A stretch of DNA of 64,000 bases, taken from the NCBI RefSeq assembly GCF_021491375.1, contig NZ_JAKEVY010000002.1, forward strand, positions 806,001 through 870,000. The letters are read 5' to 3'. The position numbers were made by a program, and so were the translations under genes. How positions within the stretch are numbered: the stretch's first letter is position 1; every line of letters starts with the position of its first letter. The notes under the pieces are model-generated. The model saw only the letters and a list, made by a program, of their open reading frames with translations, was not told where the DNA came from and did not search any database. This DNA comes from Flavihumibacter fluminis (GTDB lineage Bacteria; Bacteroidota; Bacteroidia; Chitinophagales; Chitinophagaceae). Of the stretch, positions 33,096-41,872 are shown one piece after another.

Positions 33096-33706
33096 TGAAT
33101 TCGGTCGCCCCTTACAGTTAGTTGCTGCATGATGACGGATTCCGCTTCCAGCCATTCGGCCCAGCGTTTGCGTACTTTTTCCTTGTCGATATAATGTTCT
33201 GCCAGCTCAATGAAAAGTTTGTAATGCCCGGCTTCGCTCTCCATAAAACGGCGATAGAATTTACGGAGGTATTCATCCTGCAAACCTTCGCTCAGCCGTT
33301 TGAAACGCTCGCAGCTACGGGCTTCAATCATGGCCATGGTGAGCAGTTGGTCCAGGAAGCGATCCTCCGGATGACCACCTTTCTTCTGAAAGTTCAGCAG
33401 GTGATTTACGTATTCGTCTTTTCTTTGGCGCCCCAGTTGTTCGCCTCTTTTCTCCAATTCCTGTAAAACAAGACGAAAATGTCCCCACTCCTCGGTAACA
33501 ATGGGAGCAAGTTCTTTTACCATAAGGGTTTTCTCGGGGTAGCGCTGAATGAGGGAGATGCAGGTGGTGGCGGCTTTTTGTTCGCAATAGGCATGGTCGG
33601 TAAGAATATCCGCTATGGAAATGGCGGCGAGGTCAACCCACCTGGGATCCGTAGGTAACTGGAGGCCCAGGATATTTTTTACTTCTGAAGAAACAGGTGC
33701 ATCCAT
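33092..33706 (-). CDS. miaE: tRNA-(ms2)io6A hydroxylase MiaE
   Basis: Ferritin-like di-iron monooxygenase that hydroxylates the isopentenyl group of ms2i6A37 in tRNA. It has 204 residues. The di-iron ligands are in four helices: DHAYCEQKAA, EEWGHFRLVLQEL, IEARSCERFKRL and ESEAGHYKLF. Converges on the GSCFA gene with a 4-base overlap. GATTTTTG (one mismatch to the -7 box) lies eight bases before the ATG. Confidence 0.93.
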   Translation of the reverse strand: MDAPVSSEVKNILGLQLPTDPRWVDLAAISIADILTDHAYCEQKAATTCISLIQRYPEKTLMVKELAPIVTEEWGHFRLVLQELEKRGEQLGRQRKDEYVNHLLNFQKKGGHPEDRFLDQLLTMAMIEARSCERFKRLSEGLQDEYLRKFYRRFMESEAGHYKLFIELAEHYIDKEKVRKRWAEWLEAESVIMQQLTVRGDRIH

Positions 33707-33722
33707 AATAGGTGCAAAAATC

Positions 33723-33815
33723 CTATTTCATCAGCATCAAAACAAACAGTATCATGAATAAAATACCCAGATACAATTTTGGCCGGTAAGATGATATGAC
33801 TGATCTTGTTTTCAT
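33723..33815 (-). CDS. possible 30-residue single-helix membrane peptide
   Basis: ATG at 33815, TAG ending at 33723. The peptide starts MKTRSVISSYRPKLYLGI and has one hydrophobic helix at about residues 14-29 ending in Lys, after a basic N terminus: the usual look of a real small membrane protein. It ends 16 bases before the miaE start on the same strand. No clear promoter. Homology not known to me; the 200-base gap between miaE and the acylase holds nothing else that I can support. Confidence 0.4.
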   Translation of the reverse strand: MKTRSVISSYRPKLYLGILFMILFVLMLMK

Positions 33816-33907
33816 ATCTGTTTGACATGCAAAAAGGCCGCCTGGTTTCATGAAAAGGTGTTAAATAGAAATTAATATTATTTTTAAGGCTCTTAACCTT
33901 GCGCTAT

Positions 33908-36373
33908 ATGAGGAGATACCTGAGTTTTGCCGCCGCGGCGCTTGCTACTATCGGACTTGTTTATACGCTGGACAGCCGGCAGCTACTGCCTGCTCCATTG
34001 GGTAAGCTGTTGAGCCCGCAGCATGGAATCTGGCAAAATGCGGAGCCCGCCAACCAGTCTTTTAACCTGAACCTGTCCTTCCCACAGTTATCAGAACCCG
34101 TGTCTGTTTATATAGATGAGCGCCTGGTGCCCCACGTGGTTGCACAAAACGAGCCCGATCTTTATTTTGTGCAGGGATACCTCCATGCCAAGTTTCGCCT
34201 CTGGCAAATGGAGTTTCAGACCCATGCTGCAGCTGGCCGTATCAGTGAGATCCTGGGGCCTGGTCCGGATAACCGGATCTTAAATTATGACCGGAGCATG
34301 CGGCGTCTAGGCATGGTCTATGCTGCAGAGCAATCCGTAAAGGAAGTAGAGAAATCGCCAGAATCACTTTCCCAATACCAGGCTTATGCAGATGGAGTGA
34401 ATGCCTATATTGATCAGTTGACGATTTCTGAGCTTCCCATCGAATACAAGTTGTTGGGATATTTCCCGGAAAAATGGTCGTTGTTGAAAACCGCGTTGTT
34501 TCTCAAGTATATGAGCTATGACCTGGCTGGTTCAGAATCGGATCTTGAGTTTACGAATGCGAGAGCTAATTTTTCACAAATGGATTATGAGCAACTGTAT
34601 TATTTCCTCGCTGATTCCCTGAAGCCGGTTATTCCGAATACGGTGTTGAATCCTTATCCTACGGTGCCGGCTGTGAATATGGAACCACCTGCTGATGCAG
34701 ACTCTCTTTATTTCTCTTTTTTGAATTCGGGAGATACGGTAAGCAATGTGCCGGAGAATAAGCCGAATCCTGAAAATGGGAGCAATAACTGGGCGGTATC
34801 AGGAACAAAAACAGCTTCTGGCCGACCCATACTTGCCAATGATCCCCATTTGTCGTTGAATCTACCTGCGCTCTGGTTTGAGATGCAACTCACTACACCT
34901 GAATTCAGTGCATATGGGGTAACATTCCCCGGCTCCCCCAATGTAATTATTGGATTTAATGAAGATATTTCTTTCGGTTTCACCAACGCCGGCAGGGATG
35001 TGAAGGATTATTATGAGATCAAATTTAAAGACGGGACCAAATCCGAATATTGGTTTAACGGAGAATGGAAAAAAGCTGACAAGCGGGTAGAAATCATCCG
35101 GGTAAAAGGTCAGCCGGACTTGCTGGATACGGTAAGTTACACCCTGTTTGGGCCGGTTATGTATGATGATACCTATCGGGCAGATGACCAGGCGGAACGC
35201 TATCTGGCTGTGAGGTGGAAAGCCCACGATCCCAGTAATGATGGCCGTGCCTTTTATGAACTCAATCATGCTAAAAACCTGGAAGATTACAAAGCCGCTA
35301 TTCAATACTTAACCTGTCCCGGCCAAAACTGCATATTTGCTTCCAAAACAGGTGATATCGCCTTGACACAACAAGGTGTATTCCCAGCCAAATGGCGCCG
35401 GCAGGGCGATTTCATCATGAAAGGAACGGACAGTTCCTATATGTGGAGGGGCATGATACCTGTGGAGGAAAATCCCCGGATGATCAATCCTGAGCGGTCC
35501 TATGTGAGCAGTGCCAATCAACTGGCGGTGGATGGTTCCTACCCCTATTATACGGGAACTGAATTTCCAATATATCGCGGTTACATGATCAACCGGCTGC
35601 TGGATTCGATGCAGGGGATCACACCAAAGCAGATGATGGAATTGCAAATGAACGATTACGATGCAAAGGCGGAATTCGCCAAACCGATCCTGATGCGGAC
35701 CAATCCGGCCAGTCTGAATGAATCCGCCAGGAAGTATTTTAATCTTTTCCGAAACTGGGATTTCAGGAAATCAGTAGGGTCTGAAGGCGCCACTGTATTT
35801 GAATTCTGGTGGCAGCAGCTTCAACGGGCTGTATGGATGGATGAGTTTGAGCAGACAGATCTGATGATGCCCTGGCCTTCTGAGTTTACGCTGGTGGAAA
35901 GTCTGAAACGTGACTCTGCTTATTCATTTATTGACAATATTTCAACCAGTCAGAAAGAGAGCCTGGAAGACCTGCTGGCTCAATCGCTGAACCTTGCTTC
36001 TGATACATTGGATAAGATAGCAGCAACAACTGGTTTGGCATGGGAGAAAGTAAAAGCTACCCGTGTGAATCATTTGCTTAAAGTAATAACACCCTTTAAC
36101 CGCACCAATTTGCCAATCGGTGGAGGTAAGGGAGTAATCAATGCTACGGCTGCAGATCATGGGCAGAGCTGGCGGATGGTGATTCATATGACAGATGATA
36201 TTGAAGCGTATGGAATATATCCAGGCGGACAAAGCGGAAATCCAGGCAGCCGATACTATGATAGTTTTGTGGACGATTGGGCTGCGGGTAAGCATTACCG
36301 TTTGCTTTTCATGAAGCGGGGAACAACCAGTGATCCGCAAATCAAATGGACGATGGAATTCCGGAAAGGATAG
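33908..36373 (+). CDS. penicillin acylase family protein (Ntn hydrolase)
   Basis: 821 residues from the ATG at 33908. An N-terminal hydrophobic segment (LSFAAAALATIGLVYTL) precedes the alpha chain. The autocatalytic site is NGSNNWAVSG with the N-terminal nucleophile Ser at about residue 292; GRPILANDPHLSLNLPALWFE follows, as in penicillin G and AHL acylases. The precursor would be cut before the Ser to give alpha and beta chains. It hydrolyses an amide bond: acyl-homoserine lactone, acylated amino acid and beta-lactam are all possible substrates. The sequence TAACCTTG (one mismatch) ends six bases before the ATG. A small membrane-protein gene follows. Confidence 0.93.
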   Translation: MRRYLSFAAAALATIGLVYTLDSRQLLPAPLGKLLSPQHGIWQNAEPANQSFNLNLSFPQLSEPVSVYIDERLVPHVVAQNEPDLYFVQGYLHAKFRLWQMEFQTHAAAGRISEILGPGPDNRILNYDRSMRRLGMVYAAEQSVKEVEKSPESLSQYQAYADGVNAYIDQLTISELPIEYKLLGYFPEKWSLLKTALFLKYMSYDLAGSESDLEFTNARANFSQMDYEQLYYFLADSLKPVIPNTVLNPYPTVPAVNMEPPADADSLYFSFLNSGDTVSNVPENKPNPENGSNNWAVSGTKTASGRPILANDPHLSLNLPALWFEMQLTTPEFSAYGVTFPGSPNVIIGFNEDISFGFTNAGRDVKDYYEIKFKDGTKSEYWFNGEWKKADKRVEIIRVKGQPDLLDTVSYTLFGPVMYDDTYRADDQAERYLAVRWKAHDPSNDGRAFYELNHAKNLEDYKAAIQYLTCPGQNCIFASKTGDIALTQQGVFPAKWRRQGDFIMKGTDSSYMWRGMIPVEENPRMINPERSYVSSANQLAVDGSYPYYTGTEFPIYRGYMINRLLDSMQGITPKQMMELQMNDYDAKAEFAKPILMRTNPASLNESARKYFNLFRNWDFRKSVGSEGATVFEFWWQQLQRAVWMDEFEQTDLMMPWPSEFTLVESLKRDSAYSFIDNISTSQKESLEDLLAQSLNLASDTLDKIAATTGLAWEKVKATRVNHLLKVITPFNRTNLPIGGGKGVINATAADHGQSWRMVIHMTDDIEAYGIYPGGQSGNPGSRYYDSFVDDWAAGKHYRLLFMKRGTTSDPQIKWTMEFRKG

Positions 36374-36390
36374 ACCAAAACAACTTTAAC

Positions 36391-36735
36391 ATGAAATTTA
36401 TCATATCAACGATACTGACAGCGCTATTGTGCTTTGTTCTCGGACTATATTTACCCTGGTGGAGCATTGCGATAGGTGCTTTTATTGTTGCACTCGCCGT
36501 TCACCAGGCTGGATGGAAGGCATTTTTGTCGGGTTTTATCGCCCTCTTTCTGTTGTGGTCTGGCCATGCCTGGCTGATCAGCGAAGCCAATGAAGGTTTG
36601 CTGGCTAAGAAAATTTCTGTGTTGATTCTGAACATAGAAAACCCTTTCCTGTTGATCCTGGTAACCGGATTGATAGGAGCCCTGGTAGCCGGATTGGCAG
36701 CAGTTACCGGAAGCCTTGCCCGGAAGATCGTTTAA
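36391..36735 (+). CDS. small membrane protein, unknown function
   Basis: 114 residues from the ATG at 36391, with about four hydrophobic segments (residues 3-20, 22-38, 43-60 and 84-108). YLPWWSIAIGAFIVALAVHQ and the Gly-rich last helix are the most striking parts. I do not recognise a named family. It is 17 bases after the penicillin acylase and 2 bases before the DUF5686 gene, so it is probably co-transcribed with both. Confidence 0.7.
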   Translation: MKFIISTILTALLCFVLGLYLPWWSIAIGAFIVALAVHQAGWKAFLSGFIALFLLWSGHAWLISEANEGLLAKKISVLILNIENPFLLILVTGLIGALVAGLAAVTGSLARKIV

Positions 36736-36737
36736 GT

Positions 36738-39206
36738 ATGCAAAAAATTGGGTTGGTTTTTTTATTGCTCCTGCAGCAAACACTGCTTCATGCCGGAATG
36801 GTAAGCGGGTATGTACGGGATGAACAGGGAAAGCCGTTGCCGTATGCATCGGTTTATGTCAAAAATGGACAGCAGGGTACTACCTCGGGCGTAAATGGAT
36901 TTTTTCAATTGAATTTACCGGAAGGAAAGCTCACCCTGGTGGCACAGCACGTGGGTTATACCCGACAGGAACAGGAAATAATTGTTCAGGCTGCAGCCAT
37001 GCAATTAAGCTTCACCCTTGTTCTACAGCAGGCCAGCCTCAAAGAGGTGGTGGTTAAACCGGGGGCGGAGGATCCTGCTTATGAAATTATCAGGAATGCC
37101 ATTCGCAAAAGAAAGGAACACCTGGAAGAATTAAGCGGCTTTCAGTGTATGGTATATACAAAGGAGCAGTTGCAGTTGCGCGATTTTCCTACCAAATTTT
37201 TCGGACAAAAAGTTGATTTTGAAGACGGTGATACCAGTAAGCGGAAAATTCTTTATCTGAGCGAAACGGTATCGAGGTATTCGGTGAAGGAGGCGGGACT
37301 GGATAAACTGGAGGTATTATCCACAAGGGTAAGTGGAAACAGCAATTCATTCGGACTAAGTTTGCCGCGCATTATTAATTTTTACCAGAACAGCATCGTA
37401 GTACAGGGGTTGAACCAACGCGGATTTATCAGTCCGATTGCCAACAATGCCCTGTACTATTACAGGTATCAATACGAAGGTAGTTTCTGGGAGGAAGGCA
37501 GGGAAATTAATCGTATAAAGGTGATCCCTAAACGAAAATATGAACCGGTATTTTCAGGTACCATTTTCATTACGGAAAATGACTGGCGGATCCATAGTCT
37601 CCAACTGGAACTCTTGAAAACATCTCAGATGGAAATTCTGGATACCCTGCAGGTGGAACAGCTATATGCGCCCTATGATACCAGGCAGTGGGTGATCCGC
37701 AAACAGGTACTGTATCCAACGGTAAAACGATTTGGCTTTGACGTGATAGGCAGCTCGGTAACGGTATATTCGGATTTTGACCTGGAGCCGGAATTTGCAC
37801 CCAAGCATTTCAACAATATTGTGATGAAGTACAATGAGGGGTCTAACCGAAAATCTGTGGGGTACTGGGATTCCATCCGGCCGCTACCCTTGCAGCCGGA
37901 AGAGATACTGGACTACAGAAGGAAGGATAGTTTGGAGCAGGCACGTAAGGATCCCCGTTATCTTGATTCGCTGGATCGAATCCGAAACAAGGTTTCTCCT
38001 GTTGCCTTGTTGTTGACGGGAGAAAATTTCAGTATTCAGAAAAAGCGGGTAACCATCAGTGTGAATCCTGTCATACAGTCGGTGAGTTTTAATACCATAG
38101 AGGGACTGGCCATAGCTGCTTCCGGGGTCTGGACAAAACGCTTGGATTCGTTGAACACGGGTCGCTCCATCAGTATTAAGCCAACCTTCCGGTATGGATT
38201 CAGCAACGGGCATTTGAATGCCAGGGTTCAGGGCGTTTATAACTTCGGTACCCGCAATCCATCCAGCCTGAGCTTTGGTGGTGGAAAATATATTTTTCAA
38301 TTCAACAATGAAGCACCGGTGGGACCGCTGGTGAATAGTTTTGCTACCCTCTGGCGGGAACTGAACTATATGAAACTGTATGAAGCCTGGTATGGTAAAA
38401 TGCAATACCGGAAAGAGTTGAATAACGGGTTTGTTGTGATGGGAGGTATGCAGTATCAGGATCGCTGGTCGGTGAATAATAGCACTGATTATAAGTGGAG
38501 AAATCTGAAAGACCGGGAGTATACGCCGAATTTACCAGGTAATCTCCTACTGGCTCCAATGGAGGCACTCCAGGCATTTACCACTGAATTGAACATCACC
38601 TGGAAGCCAGGATTGCGGTTTGTGGAATTCCCTGATCGAAAATTGAATTTGGGGTCAAAATACCCGTCAATGTCGGTGGGGCTAACCAAGGGCTGGAAAG
38701 GAATCCTCGGTTCGGATGTTGATTACCTGAAATGGGAAACTGGCATACGGGATGATCTGAATCTGAAGATTGGAGGATTATTTCAATACTCGGTGGCTGT
38801 GGGAGGGTTCCTGCAGCGCGATGCGGTGCAGGTTCCGGATTTCAAACATTTTAATGGAAACCAGCTCCTGTTTGCAACACCTTATATGACCAGCTTCCAG
38901 GGATTACCTTATTACAAATTCAGTAATGCTTCACGGTTGTGGATGGAAGGCCATGTGGAACACCACCTCAATGGCTTATTGACGAATAAAATTCCAGGCT
39001 TCCGCCAATTGAACTGGTTCCTGGTGGGGGGCGTTAATGCACTTTGGCTGGATGGCAACCGGCATTATGGCGAAGTGCTCCTGGGGTTGGAGAATATCCT
39101 GAAAATCATGCGGGTGGATATGGTATTCACCTTTGATCAGGGCCGGTTTGCAGGAACTTACGGGCGGTTATCTATCCGGGGCTTTTCTTTTGGCGCTACT
39201 GATTAA
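36738..39206 (+). CDS. outer-membrane protein with carboxypeptidase-like regulatory domain and DUF5686
   Basis: 822 residues. A signal peptide (MQKIGLVFLLLLQQTLLHAG) is followed by a carboxypeptidase-D regulatory-like domain at about 20-105 (SGYVRDEQGKPLPYASVYV), then DUF5686 (YEIIRNAIRKRKEHLEELSG and onward) and a C-terminal beta-barrel-like region with alternating strands. It is a TonB-receptor-like outer-membrane protein without a recognisable plug, common in Bacteroidota; function unknown. The start is 2 bases after the small membrane-protein gene. Confidence 0.85.
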   Translation: MQKIGLVFLLLLQQTLLHAGMVSGYVRDEQGKPLPYASVYVKNGQQGTTSGVNGFFQLNLPEGKLTLVAQHVGYTRQEQEIIVQAAAMQLSFTLVLQQASLKEVVVKPGAEDPAYEIIRNAIRKRKEHLEELSGFQCMVYTKEQLQLRDFPTKFFGQKVDFEDGDTSKRKILYLSETVSRYSVKEAGLDKLEVLSTRVSGNSNSFGLSLPRIINFYQNSIVVQGLNQRGFISPIANNALYYYRYQYEGSFWEEGREINRIKVIPKRKYEPVFSGTIFITENDWRIHSLQLELLKTSQMEILDTLQVEQLYAPYDTRQWVIRKQVLYPTVKRFGFDVIGSSVTVYSDFDLEPEFAPKHFNNIVMKYNEGSNRKSVGYWDSIRPLPLQPEEILDYRRKDSLEQARKDPRYLDSLDRIRNKVSPVALLLTGENFSIQKKRVTISVNPVIQSVSFNTIEGLAIAASGVWTKRLDSLNTGRSISIKPTFRYGFSNGHLNARVQGVYNFGTRNPSSLSFGGGKYIFQFNNEAPVGPLVNSFATLWRELNYMKLYEAWYGKMQYRKELNNGFVVMGGMQYQDRWSVNNSTDYKWRNLKDREYTPNLPGNLLLAPMEALQAFTTELNITWKPGLRFVEFPDRKLNLGSKYPSMSVGLTKGWKGILGSDVDYLKWETGIRDDLNLKIGGLFQYSVAVGGFLQRDAVQVPDFKHFNGNQLLFATPYMTSFQGLPYYKFSNASRLWMEGHVEHHLNGLLTNKIPGFRQLNWFLVGGVNALWLDGNRHYGEVLLGLENILKIMRVDMVFTFDQGRFAGTYGRLSIRGFSFGATD

Positions 39207-39219
39207 GGCGTTATTTCCC

Positions 39220-39227
39220 TACCTTTG
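39220..39227 (+). promoter_or_regulatory. trhO: -7 box TACCTTTG of trhO
   Basis: Perfect TAnnTTTG; transcription start near 39231 gives a leader of about 50 bases and rules out the earlier in-frame start at 39225. Confidence 0.65.
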
Positions 39228-39281
39228 CGGCGCAACAGAAATTTTGTTCACCAGGCAAGTGTCCTTAAAATTTCAACTAAA

Positions 39282-40316
39282 ATGGCCGTATTACACAATC
39301 GTATCTCCCAGGAGGAGCTGAAACGTCGTTTGATGGAGGAAACCGAACCCCGGACCACCATTTCCTTTTATCAGTATTTTTTTATTGAAGATCCACAGGC
39401 TTTCAGGGATCAGTTGTATGTACACCTGAATGCATTGAAAGTGTTTGGAAGGATCTATGTGGCGCAGGAGGGTATCAATGCACAAATCAGTGTACCGACC
39501 CCCAATTTTGAAGCGTTCCGCAATTATCTGTACAGTATCGAGCCCTTAAACGGCCTGCGCCTGAACATCGCTGTGGATGACGATGGGAAATCCTTTTGGG
39601 TACTGAAAATTAAAGTGCGCGATAAGATCGTGGCGGATGGAATTGAGGATCCTGCATTTGATATGCGTAACAAAGGACGCTATGTGGATGCGGTTACCTT
39701 CAATCAGTTGACGGATGATCCCAATACCATCGTGGTGGACATGCGCAATCACTATGAGTACGAAGTAGGTCATTTTGAACGTGCCATTGAAGTGCCGAGT
39801 GATACCTTCCGCGAGCAATTACCCATGGCGGTAGATATGCTACAGGAGGATAAGGATAAGAATATCATAATGTATTGCACAGGAGGTATTCGCTGTGAAA
39901 AAGCCAGTGCCTATCTGTTGCATAAAGGATTCAGGAACGTTTTCCACCTGGAAGGAGGAATCATTCAATATGCGAACAAGGCGAAAGAGTTAGGCCTCCC
40001 GAATAAATTCAAGGGTAAGAATTTCGTATTTGACAACCGTTTGGGAGAGCGGATAACAGAAGAAATTATAGCTCGTTGTCACCAGTGTGGAGAACCAGCC
40101 GATGATCATACCAACTGTGCCAATGAGGGTTGTCATCTCCTTTTTATTCAGTGTAAAAAATGCGCTGAAAAATATGAGGGTTGTTGCAGTACAGAATGCC
40201 AGGAGGTGACCCATCTGCCACTGGAAGAGCAGAAGGCTTTACGTAAAGGCATTATTAAAGACCAGAATATCTTCAATAAATCCCGTGCACGTCTGCGCCC
40301 GCGGATCAATTCCTAA
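39282..40316 (+). CDS. trhO: tRNA uridine-34 hydroxylase TrhO (rhodanese family)
   Basis: Oxygen-dependent formation of 5-hydroxyuridine at the wobble base of tRNA. It has 344 residues from the ATG at 39282. The N-terminal acylphosphatase-like domain ([18 protein letters not shown]) is followed by a rhodanese domain with the catalytic Cys in [16 protein letters not shown]. The C terminus carries a Cys-rich, zinc-binding-like block ([14 protein letters not shown] ... [16 protein letters not shown]). Followed by a GC-rich hairpin. Confidence 0.93.
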   Translation: MAVLHNRISQEELKRRLMEETEPRTTISFYQYFFIEDPQAFRDQLYVHLNALKVFGRIYVAQEGINAQISVPTPNFEAFRNYLYSIEPLNGLRLNIAVDDDGKSFWVLKIKVRDKIVADGIEDPAFDMRNKGRYVDAVTFNQLTDDPNTIVVDMRNHYEYEVGHFERAIEVPSDTFREQLPMAVDMLQEDKDKNIIMYCTGGIRCEKASAYLLHKGFRNVFHLEGGIIQYANKAKELGLPNKFKGKNFVFDNRLGERITEEIIARCHQCGEPADDHTNCANEGCHLLFIQCKKCAEKYEGCCSTECQEVTHLPLEEQKALRKGIIKDQNIFNKSRARLRPRINS

Positions 40317-40320
40317 CCTC

Positions 40321-40345
40321 ACCCGGCCGGTGCCACCGGTCGGGT
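40321..40345 (+). terminator. GC-rich hairpin after trhO
   Basis: 11-bp stem ACCCGGCCGGT / ACCGGTCGGGT with one G-U pair and a GCC loop, five bases after the trhO stop. A U-run is lacking (AAAAT follows), so termination may be weak or factor-dependent. The remaining ~100 bases before the kinase gene show no clear promoter. Confidence 0.6.
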
Positions 40346-40450
40346 AAAATGATCAGGCATAAATCTGGTAGAATCGAAAATTCGTAGGTACAATACAAGC
40401 GATTGATTATCGTTTTATAACCTGTGTAAGACCGAATAAACCGCCGTGCC

Positions 40451-41788
40451 ATGATCAATTTGCTGTTGTTGAAATCAGGTTGGGTTCATAAAGAAAAGGT
40501 AGAAAGCGCTGAAATAGTAGTAGATCCGTTGGAGACTCGCAAAATGCGCATCTTTAACCGGCTTAACTGGCTGGGCTTGTTAACTGGTTTATGCCTTCCG
40601 ATTGCAGGAATGTTAAACAACGATCAATTGCCTCTGATTGCCTGGATCGTTGCCTGTTCCCCAGCCTTTATCAGTGGGACAGTTTTGCTTTTTAATTATT
40701 ATGGCAAAACAACCACAGCCCTGATGACCTATTTCACCTGTTACCCGGTGCTCAGTACCATGGTATATGCGGCTGATCTGGATCTTGGAATTGAGTTGTT
40801 CTTTGTTCTGTATGGTGTTTTATCTGTATTCTTTCTCCCCAAAATCTGGCAGGCGATTTTTTGTGGTGCCATTGCAGCAGTTTGTTATATTCTGGTGTAT
40901 GTTTTGAAACGGGATTATCCCATCCAGTTATCCACACTTAATTATCCATTTTTCATCGTCAATCATTTACTGGCGCTGTTCTTTATATTTTATGCATTGT
41001 ACCTGATCAAAAAAGAAAATACCGGCTACCAGCAGGAGCTCCTGCAGTCCAATCAAAAATTACAGGCACAGAAAAAACTGGTGGAACAGCAATCAGCCCA
41101 GTTGAGTGATTTGAATTCACTCAAGAATAAATTGTTCTCTGTTATTGCGCATGATCTTCGCACACCCATGTATGCACTAAAAAACCTGTTTCGAAATATT
41201 GAACAGTATGATATGCCTGCTGAGGAAGTAAAGATGATGATCCCGGATATCAACCAGGAAATGCAGTTTACTACCAACCTGATGGAAAATCTGTTGCAAT
41301 GGGCAAAAAGCCAGTTACAGGCTGCGGCGGCGCATCCGGAAGAATTGAACCTGGCACTGCTGACGCAGGAAGTGGTTGGGCAGGTACGCTTGCAGGCATC
41401 AGGGAAATCTATCCAGGTAAAAAATCGCTTACAGGAAAATAAGCTGGTGTGGGCGGATAAGGATATGACCCAACTGGTGCTGCGCAACCTGGTGAGCAAT
41501 GCATTGAAATTCACACCGGAAAACGGCCAGGTTGAAATCGGCTCCAGGGAAATGGACAGCCATATTGAAGTGTATGTAAAAGACAATGGCGCTGGCATGT
41601 CTGCCGAAACCATTTCCAAACTCCAGGAAAATGCATTTTTCACTACTCAGGGCACCAATAAGGAAGCCGGAACCGGTATCGGGCTGATGTTATGTCGGGA
41701 ATACCTGCACCGAAATGGTGGCTGGCTCACCATCCATTCTGAAGAGGGCCAGGGGAGTGAGTTTTGTTTCACGCTTCCCAAACGCTGA
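40451..41788 (+). CDS. multi-pass membrane sensor histidine kinase (orphan)
   Basis: 445 residues. About six membrane helices fill residues 33-190, with no recognisable periplasmic ligand domain. A coiled-coil linker (LLQSNQKLQAQKKLVEQQSA) follows. The HisKA box is VIAHDLRTPMYALKNL, with the phospho-accepting His; the HATPase has LVSNALKFTPENG (N box), DNGAGMS (G1) and GTGIGLMLCREYL (G2). No response regulator is adjacent. The signal is unknown. Confidence 0.9.
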   Translation: MINLLLLKSGWVHKEKVESAEIVVDPLETRKMRIFNRLNWLGLLTGLCLPIAGMLNNDQLPLIAWIVACSPAFISGTVLLFNYYGKTTTALMTYFTCYPVLSTMVYAADLDLGIELFFVLYGVLSVFFLPKIWQAIFCGAIAAVCYILVYVLKRDYPIQLSTLNYPFFIVNHLLALFFIFYALYLIKKENTGYQQELLQSNQKLQAQKKLVEQQSAQLSDLNSLKNKLFSVIAHDLRTPMYALKNLFRNIEQYDMPAEEVKMMIPDINQEMQFTTNLMENLLQWAKSQLQAAAAHPEELNLALLTQEVVGQVRLQASGKSIQVKNRLQENKLVWADKDMTQLVLRNLVSNALKFTPENGQVEIGSREMDSHIEVYVKDNGAGMSAETISKLQENAFFTTQGTNKEAGTGIGLMLCREYLHRNGGWLTIHSEEGQGSEFCFTLPKR

Positions 41789-41790
41789 TT

Positions 41791-41848
41791 TCACTCCGCC
41801 CTTTGGTGGATACCACCCGGACCATCACCAACGACCAAGGCGGAGTGA
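41791..41848. repeat. long hairpin with 10-bp perfect arms between kinase gene and mutS2
   Basis: Arms TCACTCCGCC (41791-41800) and GGCGGAGTGA (41839-41848) enclose 38 bases that contain a second stem GGTGG-ATA-CCACC (41805-41817). It begins two bases after the kinase stop and ends 10 bases before the mutS2 promoter box. It may be a terminator or an RNA processing site; there is no U-run. Confidence 0.6.
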
Positions 41849-41858
41849 GGGAAATCGT

Positions 41859-41866
41859 TAACTTTG
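41859..41866 (+). promoter_or_regulatory. mutS2: -7 box TAACTTTG before mutS2
   Basis: Perfect TAnnTTTG six bases before the ATG at 41873. It predicts a leader of at most a few bases. It also rules out a TTG start at 41864, which lies in the box. Confidence 0.6.
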
Positions 41867-41872
41867 CGGCCT

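Noticed and set aside
33092-33907. tRNA or structured RNA in the larger spacers (4186-4398, 33707-33907, 40346-40450, 17633-17766)
   Set aside because: No cloverleaf, T-loop sequence or known riboswitch core was seen on either strand when reading these gaps.
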